Assembly: GCA_008015235.1 (NCBI GenBank) | Contig: SSFF01000006.1 | Location: forward strand, 1 to 55,965 | DNA from: Rhodoferax sp. | GTDB taxonomy: Bacteria; Pseudomonadota; Gammaproteobacteria; Burkholderiales; Burkholderiaceae_C | DNA: 55,965 nt | Direction of reading: 5' to 3' | Part shown: piece after piece, positions 1-9,421 of the stretch | How the letters are laid out: each line of letters opens with the position of its first letter | How positions within the stretch are numbered: position 1 is the first letter of the stretch | The notes under the pieces: model-generated | Told to the model about the DNA's origin: nothing | What the model saw: the letters and a program-made list of their open reading frames with translations, nothing else | Databases searched by the model: none | Translations under genes and position numbers: made by a program

Positions 1-422
1 AGGCCCAGCCGCTGCGCCCGCATGCGGACCTGGGCGCTCGCCTCTTCGCCCGAGATATAGATCGCGCTCTGCCCCGAACGGGCAAAGGCGCTGGCGGCCT
101 GCAGCAGCAGGGTGGACTTGCCGATGCCCGGGTCGCCGCCGATCAGCACCACGCCGCCTTCGACGATGCCACCGCCCAGCACCCGGTCGAGTTCCTCGTG
201 CCCGGTCGGGGTGCGGTCCACTTCCGTGGCTTCGATGTCGGACAGCAACGTGACCTCGGCGGTCTTGGCCAGGGCCGCAAAGCGGTTTTTGCTGCCGGCG
301 TCCGGGGTGCTGACCGATTCGATCAGGGTGTTCCAGGCATTGCAATGCGGGCATTTGCCCAGCCACTTGGGGCTGGAGCCGCCGCATTCGTTGCACACGA
401 AATTGGTTTTGTCTTTGGCCAT
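1..422 (-). CDS. radA: DNA repair protein RadA (Sms), N-terminal part, runs off the left edge
   Basis: RecA-like ATPase that processes branched recombination intermediates. The N-terminus carries the RadA zinc finger (CNECGG then KCPHC, about residues 10-28). It is followed by the Walker A motif GGDPGIGKST at about residue 95 and a trailing ISGEE segment, all in the order typical of RadA. The ATG at 420-422 gives the usual MAKDKTNFVC-type start. Only about 140 of roughly 455 residues lie in the window; the rest, including the KNRFG motif and Lon-like domain, lies beyond base 1. The family assignment is secure from the motif combination. Confidence 0.95.
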   Translation of the reverse strand, partial: MAKDKTNFVCNECGGSSPKWLGKCPHCNAWNTLIESVSTPDAGSKNRFAALAKTAEVTLLSDIEATEVDRTPTGHEELDRVLGGGIVEGGVVLIGGDPGIGKSTLLLQAASAFARSGQSAIYISGEEASAQVRMRAQRLG

Positions 423-473
423 GGCTGGATGATACTGTACAAATAACCAGCATTCCAGTCCTGGGTGGATAAT

Positions 474-532
474 TTGCTACAAAAAATATAGCTATTAGCG
501 CAGTATTTATGCGGGCCAATACCCTATTTGGC
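474..532 (+). repeat. dispersed ~60-bp repeat, copy 1
   Basis: This is one of eight related copies in the window. In the forward orientation the element reads roughly TTGCTAC, an A-rich stretch, ATAGCT, a spacer, CGCAATATTTATGCGGGC, then about 8 bases and CCAATTTGGCA. Its left part can pair GCTA with TAGC. This copy sits between radA and the HD-GYP-like gene. Its far end supplies the last codons and the TAG stop of that gene, which lies on the opposite strand. Confidence 0.75.
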
Positions 533-1744
533 ATCCAATCGGGGCAGGCGTTCGCGTGTGCGGCGGACCTTGTCCAGGCTCACGGCCACTTTGACGCTTT
601 CGCAGTTGAGCGGTGCCGCAATCTGGTTTTCGGGCTTGGACGTGTCCAGCGGCGCATACCGTGCCAGCGGCATGCCGTCCTTGTCCACGATGGGGATCAC
701 CCAGGGCGTGTTGGCACGCTGTCCGCGGCGGATGGACACGGCGGTGCAACCGTTGTTCAGGCGCAGGTAGGTGCCCGGTGGGTAGAAGCCTACGGCCTGG
801 GCCATTGCCGAGCCCACGCCCAGGTTGTCCCCTTCGGCGCCCAGCACCATGTCCTTGACCGCGCCTACCGGTGACACGGCAGCACGTGTCTTGCGTGCGG
901 CCATCTTGGCGACAAACACATCGGCCATGTGCAGGACCCGGCGGCTGGGTGCCGTGTGCTCCAGTGCCTGCCCGTCCGGGTCGCCGTGGTGCCAGCGCAC
1001 GATGTCCAGTTGGGCCTCGTCGTCGACGCCGAAGGACTGGAGGATCTCGACACTGATGCGGGGATGGTCGCGGATGAGTTCGCGCTGCCAGTCGGTGGGC
1101 GCGTTGTTCTGCAGCGCCATGCTGTCCTGGTCGCGTGCCATGCCTATGTTCATGGTCATGGCTGCAGCGAACAGCAGCTGGGCGTGCGCGTCGGACATGC
1201 CCAGCTTCTTGGCCGTGAGGTGGCAGATGCTGGCGCACAGCAGGGCGTGGGTGGCGCTGTAGCCGATTTGGCTGTCGGCCAGCATCTGGAACAGGCAGAA
1301 CAGGCTGTCGTCCACGTCATCCTGCAATAGGGACAGGGCCTTCTTTTCAATACCCGCCAGGCGTGACAGGGGGTTGATGGCCAGGCCACCCTGGTACAGG
1401 ATGCCGCGCAGCACTTCCTGCAGGTCACTCCAGCCGCCGCTGATCTGCTTGGCGACCACGAAGTCGGCTTCCTTGATCTCGGTGGGCATGCCCATGCGCG
1501 CGATCTCGTCGACCGAGACGCCATCGCGCAGGGCGGTGTAGACCATGCGCTCGTAGGCGCGCTGCCAGGCCATGCCGTCTTCGTAGGTGGTGGACGCCTT
1601 GTGCTCGGCCAGCCGGTCGCGGTGCTGTTCGGAAAGAATGGGGTTGCCCTTCTTCAGCAGCAACTGGCCGCTGGTGCTCCACACCGTCACCGGCAGCGGC
1701 TGGCCGATCTGCAGCATGGCGATGGGAATGGGCAGGTATTTCAT
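524..1744 (-). CDS. Degenerate HD-GYP-type signalling protein
   Basis: Protein of 406 aa. The N-terminal about 150 residues resemble the region that precedes HD-GYP phosphodiesterase domains. The central part keeps the HD-GYP layout: a His in [13 protein letters not shown], then NIGMA where active enzymes have [23 protein letters not shown] and [14 protein letters not shown]. Several metal ligands and the GYP triplet are missing, so cyclic-di-GMP hydrolysis is doubtful; it may be a binding or scaffold protein. Its ATG overlaps the alr stop codon (ATGA), so the two are probably translationally coupled. The last codons and stop lie inside a dispersed repeat. The fold is inferred from the motif pattern. 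Confidence 0.75.
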   Translation of the reverse strand: MKYLPIPIAMLQIGQPLPVTVWSTSGQLLLKKGNPILSEQHRDRLAEHKASTTYEDGMAWQRAYERMVYTALRDGVSVDEIARMGMPTEIKEADFVVAKQISGGWSDLQEVLRGILYQGGLAINPLSRLAGIEKKALSLLQDDVDDSLFCLFQMLADSQIGYSATHALLCASICHLTAKKLGMSDAHAQLLFAAAMTMNIGMARDQDSMALQNNAPTDWQRELIRDHPRISVEILQSFGVDDEAQLDIVRWHHGDPDGQALEHTAPSRRVLHMADVFVAKMAARKTRAAVSPVGAVKDMVLGAEGDNLGVGSAMAQAVGFYPPGTYLRLNNGCTAVSIRRGQRANTPWVIPIVDKDGMPLARYAPLDTSKPENQIAAPLNCESVKVAVSLDKVRRTRERLPRLDAK

Positions 1745-2841
1745 GCCACGACCACCGGTACGCGTTGCGCCAGGGCGCACATCAATTCGTAGCCCAGGGT
1801 GCCGGCCTGGGCCGCCACTTCGTCGATGGACAGTACGGCACCGTTGGCCGCACGGCCCCACAGGGTGACGGTGCTGCCCCAGCCCGCATCCGGCAGGTCG
1901 GTCAGGTCCACGGCCAGCATGTCCATGCTCACGCGCCCCAGGGTGCGGCCACGCACCCCGTCGATCAGCACGGGCGTGCCGGTGGGGCAGATGCGCGGGT
2001 AGCCGTCGGCATAGCCGCAGGCAACGGTGCCGATGCGCATCGGGCCGGGTGCGGTGAAGGAGGAGCCGTAGCCCACGGTGTCTCCGGCCTGCAGCTGCTG
2101 CACCCCGATGACCTTGGCCGCCAGGGTCATGGCTGGCTCCAGCTGCCAGCCTGTGGCTGTGTGGCTGGGGTAGTCCGGCGCGCTGCCGTACATGGCAATG
2201 CCGGGGCGAACCCAGTCGCTGGCCTTCAATACAGGGTGAGTGTTCGTGTGGCGCAGGGTGGCAGCGCTGTTGGACAGCGAGCGCTCGCCGGGCAGGTCCT
2301 GTGTGGCCTGGACGAAGGCGGCCACCTGGGCGTCGATGCCAATGGCGCCGTCGGCGTCGCTGAAGTGGGTGACCAGCGATATTTCGTCGACCTGGGGCAG
2401 GGCGTTGAGGCGACTCCAGGCAGATCGGTACTGCGCGGGCTTGAAGCCGAGGCGGTTCATGCCGGAGTTCATTTTCAGAAAGACCCGGTGCGGCTCGTTG
2501 GTCTTGTGGGCGGCGAGCATGTCGATCTGTTCGTCGCAGTGCACGGTGTGCCACAGGTTCAGGCGCGAGCACAGTTCCAGGTCGCGTTGCTCAAAGACGC
2601 CTTCGAGCAACAGGATGGGACCACGCCAGCCCAGGGCACGCACCCGCTGGGCCTCTTCGAGGTCGAGCATGGCAAAGCCGTCGGCACCGCGCAGGGCGTC
2701 GAACACGCGCTCGATGCCGTGGCCGTAGGCATTGGCCTTGACCACGGCCCAGACCTTGGCATCGCCACTGGCGGCGCGCAGGGTATGCAGGTTGGCGCGC
2801 AGGGCGTCGGTGTGGATGGTGGCCTGGATGGGACGGGGCAT
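1741..2841 (-). CDS. alr: Alanine racemase
   Basis: PLP enzyme that converts L-alanine to D-alanine for peptidoglycan. The PLP-binding lysine lies in [10 protein letters not shown] about 35 residues in, and the catalytic tyrosine region reads [10 protein letters not shown] in the C-terminal half. The length of 366 aa is normal. I chose the ATG at 2839-2841 (MPRPIQATI); a TTG three codons upstream is also possible. The stop overlaps the start of the HD-GYP-like gene by 4 bp, an unusual partner for a cell-wall enzyme. The gene is divergent from the DedA gene, with a gap of about 200 bp. Confidence 0.95.
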   Translation of the reverse strand: MPRPIQATIHTDALRANLHTLRAASGDAKVWAVVKANAYGHGIERVFDALRGADGFAMLDLEEAQRVRALGWRGPILLLEGVFEQRDLELCSRLNLWHTVHCDEQIDMLAAHKTNEPHRVFLKMNSGMNRLGFKPAQYRSAWSRLNALPQVDEISLVTHFSDADGAIGIDAQVAAFVQATQDLPGERSLSNSAATLRHTNTHPVLKASDWVRPGIAMYGSAPDYPSHTATGWQLEPAMTLAAKVIGVQQLQAGDTVGYGSSFTAPGPMRIGTVACGYADGYPRICPTGTPVLIDGVRGRTLGRVSMDMLAVDLTDLPDAGWGSTVTLWGRAANGAVLSIDEVAAQAGTLGYELMCALAQRVPVVVA

Positions 2842-3041
2842 GGCGTGCAAGTACGGTTGGAGAAGGCTTTAGTGTGCCAGCAAAGCGTTGGGGCAAACTC
2901 CCGCGGCGGTGCCCGTCATGCGGGTGGCCTTCGGCGGTTTGGGGGAAATTCGGTGCGAAACAAATGCTTTACACTGGTGCGAAGAAGGTCAGTTGCGGAC
3001 GCTGTTGGATGCGGCCTGCGGCCCTGCCAGTGTTGCGATCC

Positions 3042-3662
3042 ATGGATGTTTTTCAAACTTTGATGCCGATTTTCACCGAATACGGGTATGCCGCCGTGTT
3101 CGTGATGCTTCTGATCTGCGGATTCGGTGTCCCCGTGCCGGAGGATGTGACCCTGGTCACTGGCGGTGTCATCGCGGGGCTGGGCCATGCCGATGTGCAC
3201 ACCATGTTTGCCGTGGGCATGGCTGGCGTGCTCATTGGCGATGGCACCATGTTTGGGCTGGGACGGCTGTACGGGCCGCGCATCATCAAGCTGCCGGGGT
3301 TTCGCCGTGTGCTGACGGCCGAACGCTTTGCCAGCGCGCAGGACGCTTTTCACAAGTATGGCAAGTGGGTGATGTTCGTGGCACGCTTCCTGCCCGGTTT
3401 GCGTACCCCCGTGTTCTTTACCGCTGGTATGAGCCACCGTGTGAGCTTTGCGACCTGGTTTCTCATGGACGGTTGTGCGGCGCTCATCAGCGTGCCAATC
3501 TGGGTCTACCTGGGGTATTTCGGCGCCCAGAACTGGGATTGGATGTTCGGCATCCTGCGCCAGTTCCAGCATGGCATCTTCGGTCTGTTGGGCATCGGCG
3601 CCGCCTGGCTGGCTTGGCGCTGGTGGAAAAGCCGCCGCGCGCAGCAACATCCAGAGGCCTGA
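3042..3662 (+). CDS. DedA family membrane protein
   Basis: Polytopic inner-membrane protein of 206 aa; the family is involved in lipid-carrier flipping and membrane homeostasis. Typical DedA landmarks are visible: an early FGVPVPEDVTLVTGG stretch, a GDGTMFGLGRLYG segment, and FVARFLPGLRTPVFFTAGM, in which the F-x-R-F-x-P-G-x-R motif is diagnostic. The frame is open upstream to 2874, but that extension is Cys/Trp-rich and unlike the family, so I start at the ATG at 3042 (MDVFQTLMPIF). It ends 9 bp from the convergent diguanylate cyclase gene. Confidence 0.9.
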   Translation: MDVFQTLMPIFTEYGYAAVFVMLLICGFGVPVPEDVTLVTGGVIAGLGHADVHTMFAVGMAGVLIGDGTMFGLGRLYGPRIIKLPGFRRVLTAERFASAQDAFHKYGKWVMFVARFLPGLRTPVFFTAGMSHRVSFATWFLMDGCAALISVPIWVYLGYFGAQNWDWMFGILRQFQHGIFGLLGIGAAWLAWRWWKSRRAQQHPEA

Positions 3663-3671
3663 GCGCAGGTT

Positions 3672-4784
3672 TCAGGTCGTTGGCCGGGGTGTTGCCGGGG
3701 GTTCCAGTTGCACCACCCGGTTGCGTCCACCGGTTTTGGCCACATACAAAGCCTGGTCAGCGCGTCCATACAGCGCTTCGATGGTGCAGGCGCTGTGCGC
3801 GGGCAGGCAACTCACCCCAATGCTGACCGTGATGCCGATCGACTGGCCCCCGTGCACCACCGGGGCCGCCTCCAGCGCCTGTCGGATCTTCTCTGCCACC
3901 ACCGCGGTTCCTTCGGTACCGGTGCCCGGTAACAGCACGATGAATTCCTCGCCGCCCAGGCGCGCTGGAATGTCGGACTCACGCAATTGGGCCTTCAGCA
4001 ACTGCGCAAAATGCCGCAGTACGGCGTCGCCCGCCGGATGGCCATGGTTGTCATTGATTTGCTTGAAATGGTCCAGGTCGGCCACCAGTACCCCGGTTTC
4101 GCAGGGGTAGCGCAATGCGCGGCTGAGTTCGTGCTCGGCCTCCAGCAGGAAGGCGCGGCGGTTGCGCAAGCCGGTCAAGGGGTCGTGGGTGGCCAGGTAG
4201 GACAACTCCTGCTGCTTCTTTTCCAGGTTGTGGTTGGATTCGATCAGTTGCCTGCGCAGCACCGTGGCCGTCGCAAACTGGCGCCACATGACGATGGAAG
4301 CAGCCAGGCTCATGACCGTGCCGCTGAAGCTGTGGCTGCGGGCCATGGCCAGCATGGCCGGATCGGCCTGGGTCAGCGCCAGTGCCTGGTGCAGGACGCC
4401 GTAAGCCACTGCAAATACCGCCGTGGCCACCAGCGGGCGCAGAAGTGCCAGCATGCCGACGAACAGGCTGATCATGACGTAGTTGGTGGTGTTGCTGCCC
4501 ACCCATTGGTCCATCACAGTCAGGGCAATGCCGAAAGCCAGGATCCAGCCCGAAAGAAGCAGCTGCGCCAGCTGGACCAGGGCGGGGCGGGGCGATGGGG
4601 TTTGGCGGATGTGGTTGGCCAGTACCCACAGCACGGTCACCCCCGCTGCGCAGATGCAGTGCACCCAGCCAATGGCGTTGTTGTAGCGCCCCACGGGCCC
4701 GGTGGCAGGAAGCAGGCCCCAGAAATACACCATGTAAGCCACGTTGACGGCGAAAGTCAGGGTGGCAAATGCACGGAAACGCAT
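3672..4784 (-). CDS. Membrane-bound diguanylate cyclase (GGDEF domain)
   Basis: Makes cyclic-di-GMP from two GTP. The N-terminal about 170 residues form six or so hydrophobic helices (MASE-like sensor), followed by a short coiled linker (NHNLEKKQQELSYL) and a GGDEF domain. The active site reads LGGEEF, a functional variant. An inhibitory RxxD site (RESD) stands five residues before it, so product inhibition is expected. The dimer/linker start THDPLTGLRNRR is intact. The start is uncertain: I use the ATG at 4784 (MRFRAFATL) just before the first helix; ATG 4877 and TTG 4892 would extend the protein toward the divergent peroxidase gene. Confidence 0.9.
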   Translation of the reverse strand: MRFRAFATLTFAVNVAYMVYFWGLLPATGPVGRYNNAIGWVHCICAAGVTVLWVLANHIRQTPSPRPALVQLAQLLLSGWILAFGIALTVMDQWVGSNTTNYVMISLFVGMLALLRPLVATAVFAVAYGVLHQALALTQADPAMLAMARSHSFSGTVMSLAASIVMWRQFATATVLRRQLIESNHNLEKKQQELSYLATHDPLTGLRNRRAFLLEAEHELSRALRYPCETGVLVADLDHFKQINDNHGHPAGDAVLRHFAQLLKAQLRESDIPARLGGEEFIVLLPGTGTEGTAVVAEKIRQALEAAPVVHGGQSIGITVSIGVSCLPAHSACTIEALYGRADQALYVAKTGGRNRVVQLEPPATPRPTT

Positions 4785-5020
4785 GACCGCAATCCACGCG
4801 CCCTTGCCCTGTACATGGTCAACGTCCAAAATAGTGGTCCGCACCCAGGTAGTGAATTGGTGGCTGGAAAGTGGCATGCAGCGAAGGCTCAACGACGGGT
4901 AGTACTTGCTTCGTTGAGCTTGCCATCAATGGCGTAAAAAAACAAATGGCTTTTACCCGTAGGCGCACACAACAGCGCCAAACCGGGCACAGTGCAAAGG
5001 TTTCCACGAAAGATCCGGAC

Positions 5021-5506
5021 ATGACCACCATCTACGATTTCGAAGCCCAGCAGATCAATGGCAAGACCGTGTCGCTGGACCAGTTCAGGGGCAAAGCCAT
5101 GCTCATCGTCAACACGGCCAGCGCCTGTGGCTTCACGCCGCAGTTCGCCGGGCTCGAAGAGCTGCACAAGACCTATGGTCCCAAGGGGCTGGTGGTGCTG
5201 GGTTTTCCCTGCAACCAGTTCGGTGCCCAGGACAGCGGCACCAACGACGAGATTTCGGACTTCTGCCAGGTGAACTACGGGGTGTCCTTCACCATGATGG
5301 CCAAAGTGGATGTCAATGGCACCAGCGCCCACCCCTTGTATCAGTGGTTGTGCAAGGAAGCCCCTGGCCTGCTGGGTTCCAAGTCGATCAAGTGGAACTT
5401 CACCAAGTTTCTGATTGCCAAGGACGGAACGGTACTCAAGCGCTACGCCCCCACTGACACGCCGAAGAGTCTGGAGGCGGATATTGAGGCAGCCTTGGGG
5501 TCTTGA
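5021..5506 (+). CDS. Glutathione peroxidase family thiol peroxidase
   Basis: Protein of 161 aa that reduces peroxides with a thiol donor. It has the family motifs NTASACGFTPQ (peroxidatic Cys in place of selenocysteine), LGFPCNQFGAQ (second Cys) and WNFTKFLI, with the Gln and Trp of the catalytic tetrad. The resolving-Cys pattern suggests thioredoxin rather than glutathione as the practical donor, as in most bacterial members. The ATG at 5021 (MTTIYDFEAQ) matches the usual short N-terminus; the upstream extension to 4871 is not conserved-looking. Probably cytosolic. Confidence 0.92.
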   Translation: MTTIYDFEAQQINGKTVSLDQFRGKAMLIVNTASACGFTPQFAGLEELHKTYGPKGLVVLGFPCNQFGAQDSGTNDEISDFCQVNYGVSFTMMAKVDVNGTSAHPLYQWLCKEAPGLLGSKSIKWNFTKFLIAKDGTVLKRYAPTDTPKSLEADIEAALGS

Positions 5507-5652
5507 TCGGTCAGCTTGTGTGATGGGCTGTTATTTCCGTATTGGCGCGCGCCGCCGAAAGGATTAGACTGGCCCTTCATCCGACGGAATTCCATAGGCC
5601 ATGTGTTGGCCTATTCGGATTGCAGCGCAGGACGATTCTCAGGAGTTCATGC

Positions 5653-6552
5653 ATGGACCGCATTGGTTGGCGCACGAAAGGGTACAGACGCCTTGCTGCT
5701 TTGGGGTTGGGTCTGATTGCCTTCAACGGCCACTGCGCTGAAGGCGGGGAAGACTTGGGTTTGAGTCTGGATGCCGGGGTGATGTACGAAGACAACGTTA
5801 CCCGCGGCAAACTCGATAGCGACAAACTTGCGGACAGCGCACACACCCTATCCGTTGGGAAGGCGGTGACATTTTGGCTGGCGCCCAACTACCGCATGGT
5901 GGTGAACGCTGGGGTGGGTGCTCAGAGTTTCCAGACCTATACCAAGCTGGGGAATGTCAATGTCGGTATTGATGGTGAATTGCAATACCGACCGGATGCT
6001 GGATTTTTTGCACCGACTCTTTCTGTGTTTGGCAAGGCGGGCTACGAGGACTACGGTTCGTTTGCCCGCGATGGGGCCCGCTATGCAGTGGGCCTGTCGA
6101 TTCGTCAACTGTTGACCGATAGGATCAGCGCTTTTGCTGCGTTGACCGCGCACACCCGCCGTGCCCAAAGTGCGGTATTCACCACAGGGGAAGGGTCCCT
6201 GCGCTTCAACCTGGACTACATGCGCAGTGATCGGCAAACGGTGTACTTGGGGGTGGAGTTTCGGCAAGGGGATATCGTTTCCACCGGGAAATCCTCACTG
6301 GAGAATGTCACCATTGCCCAGGTCCTGGTGTCGGATGATGCCTTTGAGGGCAAAAATTACTTCAGCTACCGCATGCCGGGCAAGACGGCGCTGGTCAATA
6401 TTGGCTACAACCATGCCTTGGGACCGCAGAGTGCCTGGGATGTTTCCTGGCGCTACATCGAAGCCACTCCAGATGCACGGCCATCCTGGGCCACATCGCC
6501 ACGCAGTTACGTGAGCAACCAGGTGTTCGCGAATTTCCTGTACCGGTTCTGA
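5653..6552 (+). CDS. Putative outer-membrane beta-barrel protein
   Basis: Protein of 299 aa with a signal peptide (Arg-rich n-region, LAALGLGLIAF core, cleavage near FNGHCA) and alternating short aromatic-ended strands typical of a barrel. It ends in ..FLYRF, a C-terminal Phe as recognised by the BAM machinery. AGGAG at 5641-5645 sits 7 bases before the ATG. The triheme lipoprotein gene starts 10 bp downstream on the same strand, so the two are almost certainly co-transcribed. No specific family was recognised. The pairing with an exported multiheme lipoprotein raises the possibility of a porin-cytochrome arrangement, which is inference only. Confidence 0.65.
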   Translation: MDRIGWRTKGYRRLAALGLGLIAFNGHCAEGGEDLGLSLDAGVMYEDNVTRGKLDSDKLADSAHTLSVGKAVTFWLAPNYRMVVNAGVGAQSFQTYTKLGNVNVGIDGELQYRPDAGFFAPTLSVFGKAGYEDYGSFARDGARYAVGLSIRQLLTDRISAFAALTAHTRRAQSAVFTTGEGSLRFNLDYMRSDRQTVYLGVEFRQGDIVSTGKSSLENVTIAQVLVSDDAFEGKNYFSYRMPGKTALVNIGYNHALGPQSAWDVSWRYIEATPDARPSWATSPRSYVSNQVFANFLYRF

Positions 6553-6562
6553 GGACGATGCT

Positions 6563-8566
6563 ATGGCTACGCGCACGGTGATTGCCCCCTGGTTGCTGGC
6601 CTTTGGTTTGCTCCTGGGGTTGGGGGGGTGTGGCGGTGGCGACAAGGCCGCCGACGTTTTTCCCGGGGAAAAATCGGGAGTCACGGCGACCAGTGGTCCG
6701 GACAGTTTTCTGGTGTTTCCCAATCCCCAGAAGCAGGACGACGGAAGCCTCCAGACCACTGTCCAGGACTACGCCTTGGCCTATTACCAGGCGGTGGATC
6801 CGAACAACGAGCGCACGACACTGGCTGCGTTCAAGGCCAAGAACAAGATTGGGCAGGCCTTGGGCACGGATGAACGCGAAGTGTCGGTCATTTTCGGAGA
6901 TCAGCGTGACCTCGGGTATGGGCGCAAGATGACCGGCCGCATGAACAACGACGGCACCATCGCCTTCGTGGTGGAAAACTATCTGGTCGGCGGGTATGGT
7001 CCCTACTCCTCGCTCAATCTCGAGGCTGCCATCATGGGTGAAAGCAAATGGCACCTGGGGACCAATGGCATCGAGTTCAGTGTGGTGCAGTCGGGTACGG
7101 CCAATCCGTCTGGAACCTTGATCGCAACGCCTACCGTGAAGTTCCTGAAGTTCTTCACGTTTGACCCTGTCACGGGGGCGCGGCTTAACATGATCAACCT
7201 CGACGGTCGGGGCGACAAGGCAATGCCCACGGTGTGCATCAGCTGTCATGGCGGGCGGGCCGAGCCCTTGACACCGGTGACTGCACCCGCAGTCCGTGGC
7301 CTGTTTGGTCGCATGATGCATGTGGGCAGTGTGGCGGACCGCACCTCGAATGCCTTGGGAGGAATACGGGGAGACACCGGGGCACAGGCCCATGCCTTCG
7401 AGCCGACGTCATTCGACTTTTCCTCGTTGGCAGGCTATCAACGGTCCGATCTGACCGCGCGCATCCGCGAACTCAACAAGATGGTGCTGTGCACTTTTGT
7501 CCGCCCGGCTGGCACGGCGGTGTCGGCTCCGCAGGACAATTGTCCGAATGCCAGCTTTCAGCGCCGTGAGGGCAATTACATGGAGTACGACGGTACGGCG
7601 GCAGAATCACTCAAGAATATCTACACCGGGGCAGATTTGATGAGTGGCGCTGAGCTTGCCACCGAAACCTATGTCCCTGGCGGTTGGTCCGGGCAGACCA
7701 CGCTGTACCAGAACACCGTATCCAAAGCCTGCCGGGTGTGTCATGCACTGCGGGGCATCTACAACCAGAGTGACCTGGACTTCCAGTCCTACGCCAAGTT
7801 CTCCGGCTTCTCCGATCGCATCAAGGTTCACGTGGAGGACCGGGGCAACATGCCGCTGGCCAAGCTCATTTATGACAAATTCTGGTCTGACTCCACCATC
7901 TATGGCCCGATGCAGACGTTTCTGGGCAGCACCAATAAGCCGGGGCGACCCGTGGCCGACCCCGGGCCGGACCGTGTGGTCAAGGCCACGTCGATACAGC
8001 TATCGGGGGCCATGAGCCTTTTTTCGTCGGGTTACCAGTGGACAGTGTTCTCGTCGGCACCGGCCGGCGCTTCCTTGACCAACGCGACCACGGTCAACCC
8101 GACGCTGACGGTACCGGGTTCCGGAACCTATGAAATTGATCTGGTCACCAACAACGGCACCACCACCAGCACTTCGAAGCGGCTCAAGGTCGTTGTCGAT
8201 ACGGCACTGGCTTGGAATCCGACCGCCTTGCGATTTGCGGATATCAAGGGCATTTTGCAGGGTGCTGCGGGCTGCTCTGGCTGTCATACGCCGGGAGGCG
8301 GGCCGCCCATTGCCTATACCGACATAGACCGCAATGCCAGCGGTGGCGTGGATGCTACCGATGAGCAGTGGTTCTATACGGAGCTGCGCGGACGCATCAA
8401 CTTCACAGACATTGCTGCGAGCCCGCTGCTGCGCAAGCCAACGGGCCACCACCACAATGGGGGGACCATCTGGGATTTGACTACCTACCCCACACCGGGT
8501 AACAACAACCGATTGGGCTACGACCAATTTGTGGCCTGGATACTGAACGGAGCCCCATACAACTGA
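6563..8566 (+). CDS. Lipoprotein with three CxxCH heme-binding motifs and an Ig/PKD-like segment
   Basis: Protein of 667 aa. The signal peptide ends in a lipobox (LGLGGCGGG; Cys at about 23), so it is lipid-anchored. Three c-type heme motifs are visible: CISCHG (about residue 223), CRVCHA (about 391) and CSGCHT (about 571). Between hemes 2 and 3 lies a stretch of about 85 residues (starting ADPGPDRVV, ending LKVVVD) that reads like a PKD/Ig-type beta domain. The arrangement suggests a periplasmic or surface electron carrier. It follows the barrel gene by 10 bp and is convergent with the FecR-domain gene. No known named cytochrome was recognised. Confidence 0.8.
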   Translation: MATRTVIAPWLLAFGLLLGLGGCGGGDKAADVFPGEKSGVTATSGPDSFLVFPNPQKQDDGSLQTTVQDYALAYYQAVDPNNERTTLAAFKAKNKIGQALGTDEREVSVIFGDQRDLGYGRKMTGRMNNDGTIAFVVENYLVGGYGPYSSLNLEAAIMGESKWHLGTNGIEFSVVQSGTANPSGTLIATPTVKFLKFFTFDPVTGARLNMINLDGRGDKAMPTVCISCHGGRAEPLTPVTAPAVRGLFGRMMHVGSVADRTSNALGGIRGDTGAQAHAFEPTSFDFSSLAGYQRSDLTARIRELNKMVLCTFVRPAGTAVSAPQDNCPNASFQRREGNYMEYDGTAAESLKNIYTGADLMSGAELATETYVPGGWSGQTTLYQNTVSKACRVCHALRGIYNQSDLDFQSYAKFSGFSDRIKVHVEDRGNMPLAKLIYDKFWSDSTIYGPMQTFLGSTNKPGRPVADPGPDRVVKATSIQLSGAMSLFSSGYQWTVFSSAPAGASLTNATTVNPTLTVPGSGTYEIDLVTNNGTTTSTSKRLKVVVDTALAWNPTALRFADIKGILQGAAGCSGCHTPGGGPPIAYTDIDRNASGGVDATDEQWFYTELRGRINFTDIAASPLLRKPTGHHHNGGTIWDLTTYPTPGNNNRLGYDQFVAWILNGAPYN

Positions 8567-8637
8567 CAGATTCCCGCGTACTGTCGCTCGTAGTGAGCCT
8601 GAAAGCGATACGTGAAAGTCAAGCTCGCCCTGTGGGC

Positions 8638-9381
8638 TCAGTAGCTGCGGCGGGGGCCGGAGTAGGCATCCTTGGTAAACACGAAAGGCGTCGTGCGCCC
8701 GACGATAGCCTCAATCAACGCCAATTCCTGGTCCGTGTGGTTCAGAAACGGTGCGCTTCGGATGTTGTTGCCGGTGCCTCCATCCTTGACGATGTACAGT
8801 GGCCGGTCGTGGTGGCGTGCCGTCACGCTTTCCTTGCTTTGGGGGTCGTCCGTGGCTTGCACCTCGGTGGCGCCGTAGCATGTGCAGAAGTAGGAGCGTT
8901 CGGGGTCCGATTCCACATAGAAGCCGGTTCCCCGAATGCCGATGGTGGCGGTGGCGGTCGTGACCTTCATGGGCGAATTGCGGGAAACGGAGAGCAGCTT
9001 TCCCGTCAGCAGCCTCAACCCGGCCGTGATGAACCCACCCACGGCATTGTCCCCGCTGCCGGTCTGGGCCTCCAGTGTCAATCGGCTTTCGCTGCGCACG
9101 ATCATGGCTTGGGTGCCAACGGCAAAAATCAGCTCGCTGTTGCGTCCAGTCTGCACCGTGTCCCCGGGCTTGATGGTGGTGTTTTGTGCTGCAGGCTTGT
9201 CATTGACAAGAACCTCTCCGCTCAATCGGTAAATCGACTGACCGGGCGGCAATGGCCCGGGGCGGCTGCCCAGAAAGCTCTGGGCCCAAGCATGGGGTGA
9301 GGCGCTGCTCCAGGCACTCAAGGCCAAGGCGCGTATGAGCCACTGTCGACGGGGATCGTCCAGATCTTTATGAAGGTACAT
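8638..9381 (-). CDS. FecR-domain exported protein
   Basis: Protein of about 247 aa. The signal sequence begins with a twin-arginine-like RRQWLIRALAL and reaches a cleavage region near SPHAWAQ. A FecR domain follows: strands around GEVLVNDKPA, DTVQTGRNSELIF and the hallmark TATATIGIRGTGFYVE. Such exported single-domain FecR proteins are often found next to outer-membrane barrels; their role is usually unknown, so a sensing or scaffolding function is inference. The ATG at 9381 is preceded by a GAGGTG ribosome site. It is convergent with the triheme lipoprotein gene, with 71 bp between them and no clear terminator. Confidence 0.8.
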   Translation of the reverse strand: MYLHKDLDDPRRQWLIRALALSAWSSASPHAWAQSFLGSRPGPLPPGQSIYRLSGEVLVNDKPAAQNTTIKPGDTVQTGRNSELIFAVGTQAMIVRSESRLTLEAQTGSGDNAVGGFITAGLRLLTGKLLSVSRNSPMKVTTATATIGIRGTGFYVESDPERSYFCTCYGATEVQATDDPQSKESVTARHHDRPLYIVKDGGTGNNIRSAPFLNHTDQELALIEAIVGRTTPFVFTKDAYSGPRRSY

Positions 9382-9421
9382 GGCGCACACCTCGCAGGGC
9401 AGTTGGTCGGTATGCCGATTA

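Noticed and set aside
2874..3041. Longer start for the DedA protein
   Set aside because: The extension is Cys/Trp/Arg-rich, overlaps the divergent alr promoter region and is unlike family N-termini.
9330..9381. Twin-arginine signal peptide on the FecR-domain protein
   Set aside because: RRQWLIR is suggestive, but the full S-R-R-x-F-L-K context is missing; noted as Tat-like only.
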